In this document: piece after piece, positions 61,741 through 64,000 of the stretch
Position numbering within the stretch: the first letter of the stretch is position 1
How the letters are laid out: each line of letters begins with the position of its first letter
DNA from: Methanocorpusculum vombati
Lineage (GTDB): Archaea; Halobacteriota; Methanomicrobia; Methanomicrobiales; Methanocorpusculaceae
Direction: 5' to 3'
DNA length: 64,000 nt
Assembly (NCBI RefSeq): GCF_026891935.1
Contig: NZ_JAPTGC010000008.1
Coordinates: 1 to 64,000, forward strand
Made by a program: the position numbers and the translations under genes
Notes under the pieces: model-generated
Seen by the model: the letters and a program-made list of their open reading frames with translations, nothing else
What the model was told of the DNA's origin: nothing
The model's database searches: none

Positions 61741-61929
61741 TTTTCCGGGTCTGTTCGGAAATGGTGATGAGGGGGTTTCGGAGGGTGTGATGCCGCATTG
61801 CTGCTTCGACGGTTGCGCGTGAGCATCCGAGTTCGCGTGCGATCCTGAGTACTTTTTTTCCGGCGAGGAGTTCGCGGCGGAGAGTTTTCTTCGTGAGAGT
61901 TCCGCTGTGGTGATCGGATCACCGGTCAT
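61741..61929 (-). pseudogene. frameshifted helix-turn-helix gene
   Basis: ATG 61929 starts a frame (MTGDPITTAELSRRK). If one A were added in the A-run at 61885-61888 (minus strand), the frame would continue into RRELLAGKKVLRIARELGCS and RATVEAAMRHHTLRNP, a clear helix-turn-helix closely matching the intact small gene at 2560-2760. As it stands, the HTH part has no start codon. After the HTH it is open into the FKBP gene. Either a real frameshift/pseudogene, a homopolymer sequencing error, or a slippage-controlled gene. Confidence 0.6.
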
Positions 61930-62636
61930 AAAGAAAAGATGTCTGTTCCTTTTTCCCTTGTGAGTGGCGGAAACCGGGAAGACATCTGATGTTTGTTCCG
62001 GGTATGTTTTGTGGTGCTGAGTTCTGGTTCCGGGGTGTTCACCTCCGTGATTGGTGTGTCGTCCGGATCTATAACGTCCGGGGACGAATGTGATGTATCA
62101 CCCCGTCAGTATTTATAATTTTGGGGAAAAACGGGGATTTCGGAGGTTTTTTCGGGGAAATCGCAACGAAGAAACATTTATATGTGTTGAAGTCAATAAT
62201 CGCAGGTAAAAACAAATTATATATCTGCGATTATGCAGTCGCAATCCCTGCTGTTTTTGTGGTTTGTTCGCGCACGGATTTCCCTATGGTTTCCACAAAT
62301 ATTGAATCCTGTTATAGTAGTATTTAGTACTGTCTATGATATAATAGTATCTCCAATTCATCTGAATATATCTCTGCTTATGGATTATGGTTGTTTCCTG
62401 CATTTTTTGAAAAGAGCGTCCTGAAATGAAATTTCGGAAGTATAGCTCAGGCATATTTTTTTGAGCCGCAAATTTTGTCTTATTTTTTGTGCGCACGCTG
62501 CATATATGATGAAATTTCAATTAAGGAATTTTCCGCGTTATATCCTACTATAAAAGGATATAATCGGTAGCGAATGACGGCTCCACCGTGTCTGTCGCCG
62601 CATCTCTCTCCGGTTTTGTCCTGTTATGGTGTGAGT
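61930..62636. other. AT-rich gap without supported gene
   Basis: About 700 bp between the HTH remnant and the small ORF/adhesin. 62110-62570 is markedly AT-rich, with TATA-like sequences (CATTTATATG near 62175, CTATAAAAGGATATAATC near 62548-62566) and T/A-runs. Two overlapping + frames (62121-62327, 62233-62424) have poor composition and I do not accept them. It probably holds the adhesin promoter. Confidence 0.6.
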
Positions 62637-62792
62637 ATGACAGTAAAAAGTATTCCGGGGAGGATGCATTCTGTGTTTTCCCCTGAGGTGTGTGTGCAGT
62701 GGGCACAGCAGAACCACCGCATACGTAATGCAGCAGGTACGAACACGCTGACACTCCCGGATATTCCGGGGATACGGAGGGAGGTTTCATGA
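62637..62792 (+). CDS. 51-residue hypothetical protein before the adhesin
   Basis: A small frame (MTVKSIPGRMHSVF..., ending PGIRREVS) overlapping the adhesin ATG by ATGA (62789-62792). It is basic, has one cysteine, and no recognisable motif. The coupled overlap supports it; the lack of a strong SD and short size count against. A longer start at 62574 exists. Confidence 0.35.
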   Translation: MTVKSIPGRMHSVFSPEVCVQWAQQNHRIRNAAGTNTLTLPDIPGIRREVS

Positions 62793-64000
62793 TGTCCCGG
62801 TCATGTTCCCCAACGCGTGCGGCGGATGCCGGTCTGCGGCGCGTGATGTTCACTGCCGCAGGGATACTTCTGCTTGTGCTGCTCTGTGCAGCCCCGGCGG
62901 CAGCATCCGCAGCCGATGCAGTGGTGTTCGGCGGCGGTACGTTTGAGACAGCAGAAAAACTTGCAGATGCACTCGGCAGTGGAAACGCAACCGCAGATGG
63001 CGGGACACTCACCCTGTTAACAGACCTCAACCTCACCGGTACCATCAACATCACCGGCAAGATGACCATCCTCGGAGCTGATCACACCATCTGGCGCGGC
63101 GGCAAGGACTTCCATCTCATCAACGTAACCGGCAGCGACGGTAATCTCACGCTCGGCAGTGATGAGACCTCGAAGCTGACGGTAGACGGTCAGGGCACCC
63201 CCTTCACGGGAAAGAAGGGACCCATCGTCGTTACGTCCGGCGGCAATCTCACGATGAAGAGCGGTGTCAACCTGACAAACAGCATACTGACCGAGCTTGG
63301 GGCCGTGAACGACGGCGGCGGGGTGACTGTGAGGTCTGGCGGCACGTTCACGATGTACGGCGGTGAAATCTCCAACAACAGGGTCCAATATGGCACCGGC
63401 GGGGTGCATGTGGCCTCCGGCGGCACGTTCACGATGTACGGTGGTGAAATCTCCAACAACACGATCACTGACACCGACGGCGGCGGGGTGTATGTGTATG
63501 GCGGCACGTTCACAATGTCCGGCGGAACCATCTCAGATAACACGGCCGGGAACTACGCCGGCGGGGTGGCTGTGAGGTCTGGCGGCACGTTCACACTGTC
63601 TGGTGGAACCATCTCAGATAACACGGCCATCAGCGGCGGCGGGGTGTATGTGTATGGCGGCACGTTCATGATGTCCGGCGGAACCATCTCAGATAACACG
63701 GCCGGGAACTACGCCGGCGGGGTGTATGTGATGGGCGGCACGTTCACTATGTCGGGCGGAACCATCTCAGATAACGCGGCCGTGAACAACGGCGGCGGGG
63801 TGTATATGAGTGGCGGCACACTCACGCTGTCCGGCGGAACCATCTCAGATAACACGGCCACCAAGAACGGCGGCGGGGTGTATGTGGGTGGCGGCACGTT
63901 TATCATGAACGGTTCGGCAGCCGTTACCGCGGACAACGACGTTTATCTGGTCTCTGGCAAGAAAATTACCGTCAATGGCGCGATGTCCGGCGGCGGTGCA
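62789..64000 (+). CDS. secreted repeat-rich adhesin-like protein, 3' end outside window
   Basis: A 404-codon open frame reaching the right edge. GGAGGGAGG (62776-62784) precedes the ATG. A signal peptide covers residues about 18-41 (AAGILLLVLLCAAPAAASA). From about residue 175 there are eight beta-helix-like repeats of 22-27 residues with the consensus GGGVYVxGGTFTMSGGTISDNTA, nearly identical at DNA level (63313-63900). Such parallel beta-helix proteins are cell-surface adhesins/pectate-lyase-like; several N-x-S/T sites make it a possible AglB substrate. Confidence 0.85.
   Translation, partial: MMSRSCSPTRAADAGLRRVMFTAAGILLLVLLCAAPAAASAADAVVFGGGTFETAEKLADALGSGNATADGGTLTLLTDLNLTGTINITGKMTILGADHTIWRGGKDFHLINVTGSDGNLTLGSDETSKLTVDGQGTPFTGKKGPIVVTSGGNLTMKSGVNLTNSILTELGAVNDGGGVTVRSGGTFTMYGGEISNNRVQYGTGGVHVASGGTFTMYGGEISNNTITDTDGGGVYVYGGTFTMSGGTISDNTAGNYAGGVAVRSGGTFTLSGGTISDNTAISGGGVYVYGGTFMMSGGTISDNTAGNYAGGVYVMGGTFTMSGGTISDNAAVNNGGGVYMSGGTLTLSGGTISDNTATKNGGGVYVGGGTFIMNGSAAVTADNDVYLVSGKKITVNGAMSGGGA
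63313..63900. repeat. 66-81 bp direct repeats coding for adhesin repeats
   Basis: Eight units with the DNA core 'ggcggcacgttcac.atg' and 'ggcggaaccatctcagataac' repeat through this span. Near-identity suggests recent expansion or gene conversion and potential for copy-number change. Confidence 0.8.

Noticed and set aside
62121-62424. Two small + frames in the AT-rich gap
   Set aside because: Low-complexity hydrophobic translation, overlap each other and lack ribosome-binding sites.
1-64000. rRNA operon, CRISPR array or complete insertion sequence
   Set aside because: No rRNA-like sequence, no spacer-repeat pattern and no transposase gene was found on either strand.

Overview
The window is chromosomal DNA from a methanogenic archaeon, most likely of the order Methanomicrobiales and plausibly close to Methanocorpusculum. 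Pointers are methyl-coenzyme M reductase component A2 (AtwA), archaeal phosphoglycerate mutase (ApgM), glycerol-1-phosphate dehydrogenase for archaeal lipids, AglB oligosaccharyltransferase, Kae1-Bud32, aIF2 gamma and alpha, RpoE'/Spt4, GTP-dependent dephospho-CoA kinase, archaeal FAD synthase RibL, endonuclease Q and several methanogen-only families (DUF2098, DUF2284, UPF0179, UPF0058). The genus is an inference; the archaeal methanogen assignment is firm.

Layout. 1-3.7 kb is accessory DNA: a truncated unknown gene, a dense repeat block (9-bp tandem repeat, a ~145-bp inverted repeat enclosing two 105-bp direct repeats, seven 43-bp tandem units), then four tightly coupled genes (HNH nuclease, zinc ribbon, unknown, helix-turn-helix), a hypothetical protein and a tiny membrane protein. 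3.8-14 kb holds an Lhr-type helicase overlapping a thioredoxin, initiator tRNA-Met, apgM, a bactofilin-like protein with a methyltransferase-fold partner, a small membrane protein, an MrfA/MrfB-like (YprA/YprB-like) helicase-exonuclease pair and a HAD phosphatase. 14.2-21.5 kb has a two-gene SufC-SufB Fe-S scaffold followed by a cyclase-family enzyme and an unknown protein, a glycosyltransferase, AglB and DUF2098. 21.5-28.6 kb is NikR and a long conserved information-processing run: aif2g, PIN protein, rpoE1, spt4, dephospho-CoA kinase, S24e, S27ae, kae1-bud32, XTPase, L40e, then a DUF1917 protein.

28.7-36 kb contains HtpX, tRNA-Gly, tRNA-Val, then a segment that looks acquired: a LysR regulator whose reading frame runs antisense into tRNA-Val, a divergent EamA transporter and a single-chain PurL-PurQ of bacterial (clostridial) architecture. 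36-46 kb: DUF134 regulator, atwA with a hairpin leader, DHH phosphoesterase, tRNA-Phe, a DUF2284-RibL-JAMM operon, a DUF45 metallopeptidase, glnK-amtB with a structured leader, a nucleotide-sugar synthase, an SDR, and hisE-nusA. 46-53 kb: ProS, an M24 peptidase, SpoIIM and DUF63 membrane proteins, glycerol-1-phosphate dehydrogenase, UPF0179 and an ADP-ribosylglycohydrolase.

53-60 kb is a second conserved information cluster: UPF0058, Elp3, PriS, GINS, L44e, S27e, aif2a, Nop10, PAC2, EndoQ. 60-64 kb ends in an orphan DNA methyltransferase overlapping an FKBP, a frameshifted helix-turn-helix relative of the gene at 2.56 kb, an AT-rich gap and the start of a repetitive secreted adhesin-like protein that leaves the window. 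The most unusual parts are the repeat-plus-nuclease cassette at the left end, the MrfAB-like pair in an archaeon, the fused bacterial-type PurLQ beside tRNA genes, and the right-end pseudogene/adhesin region.
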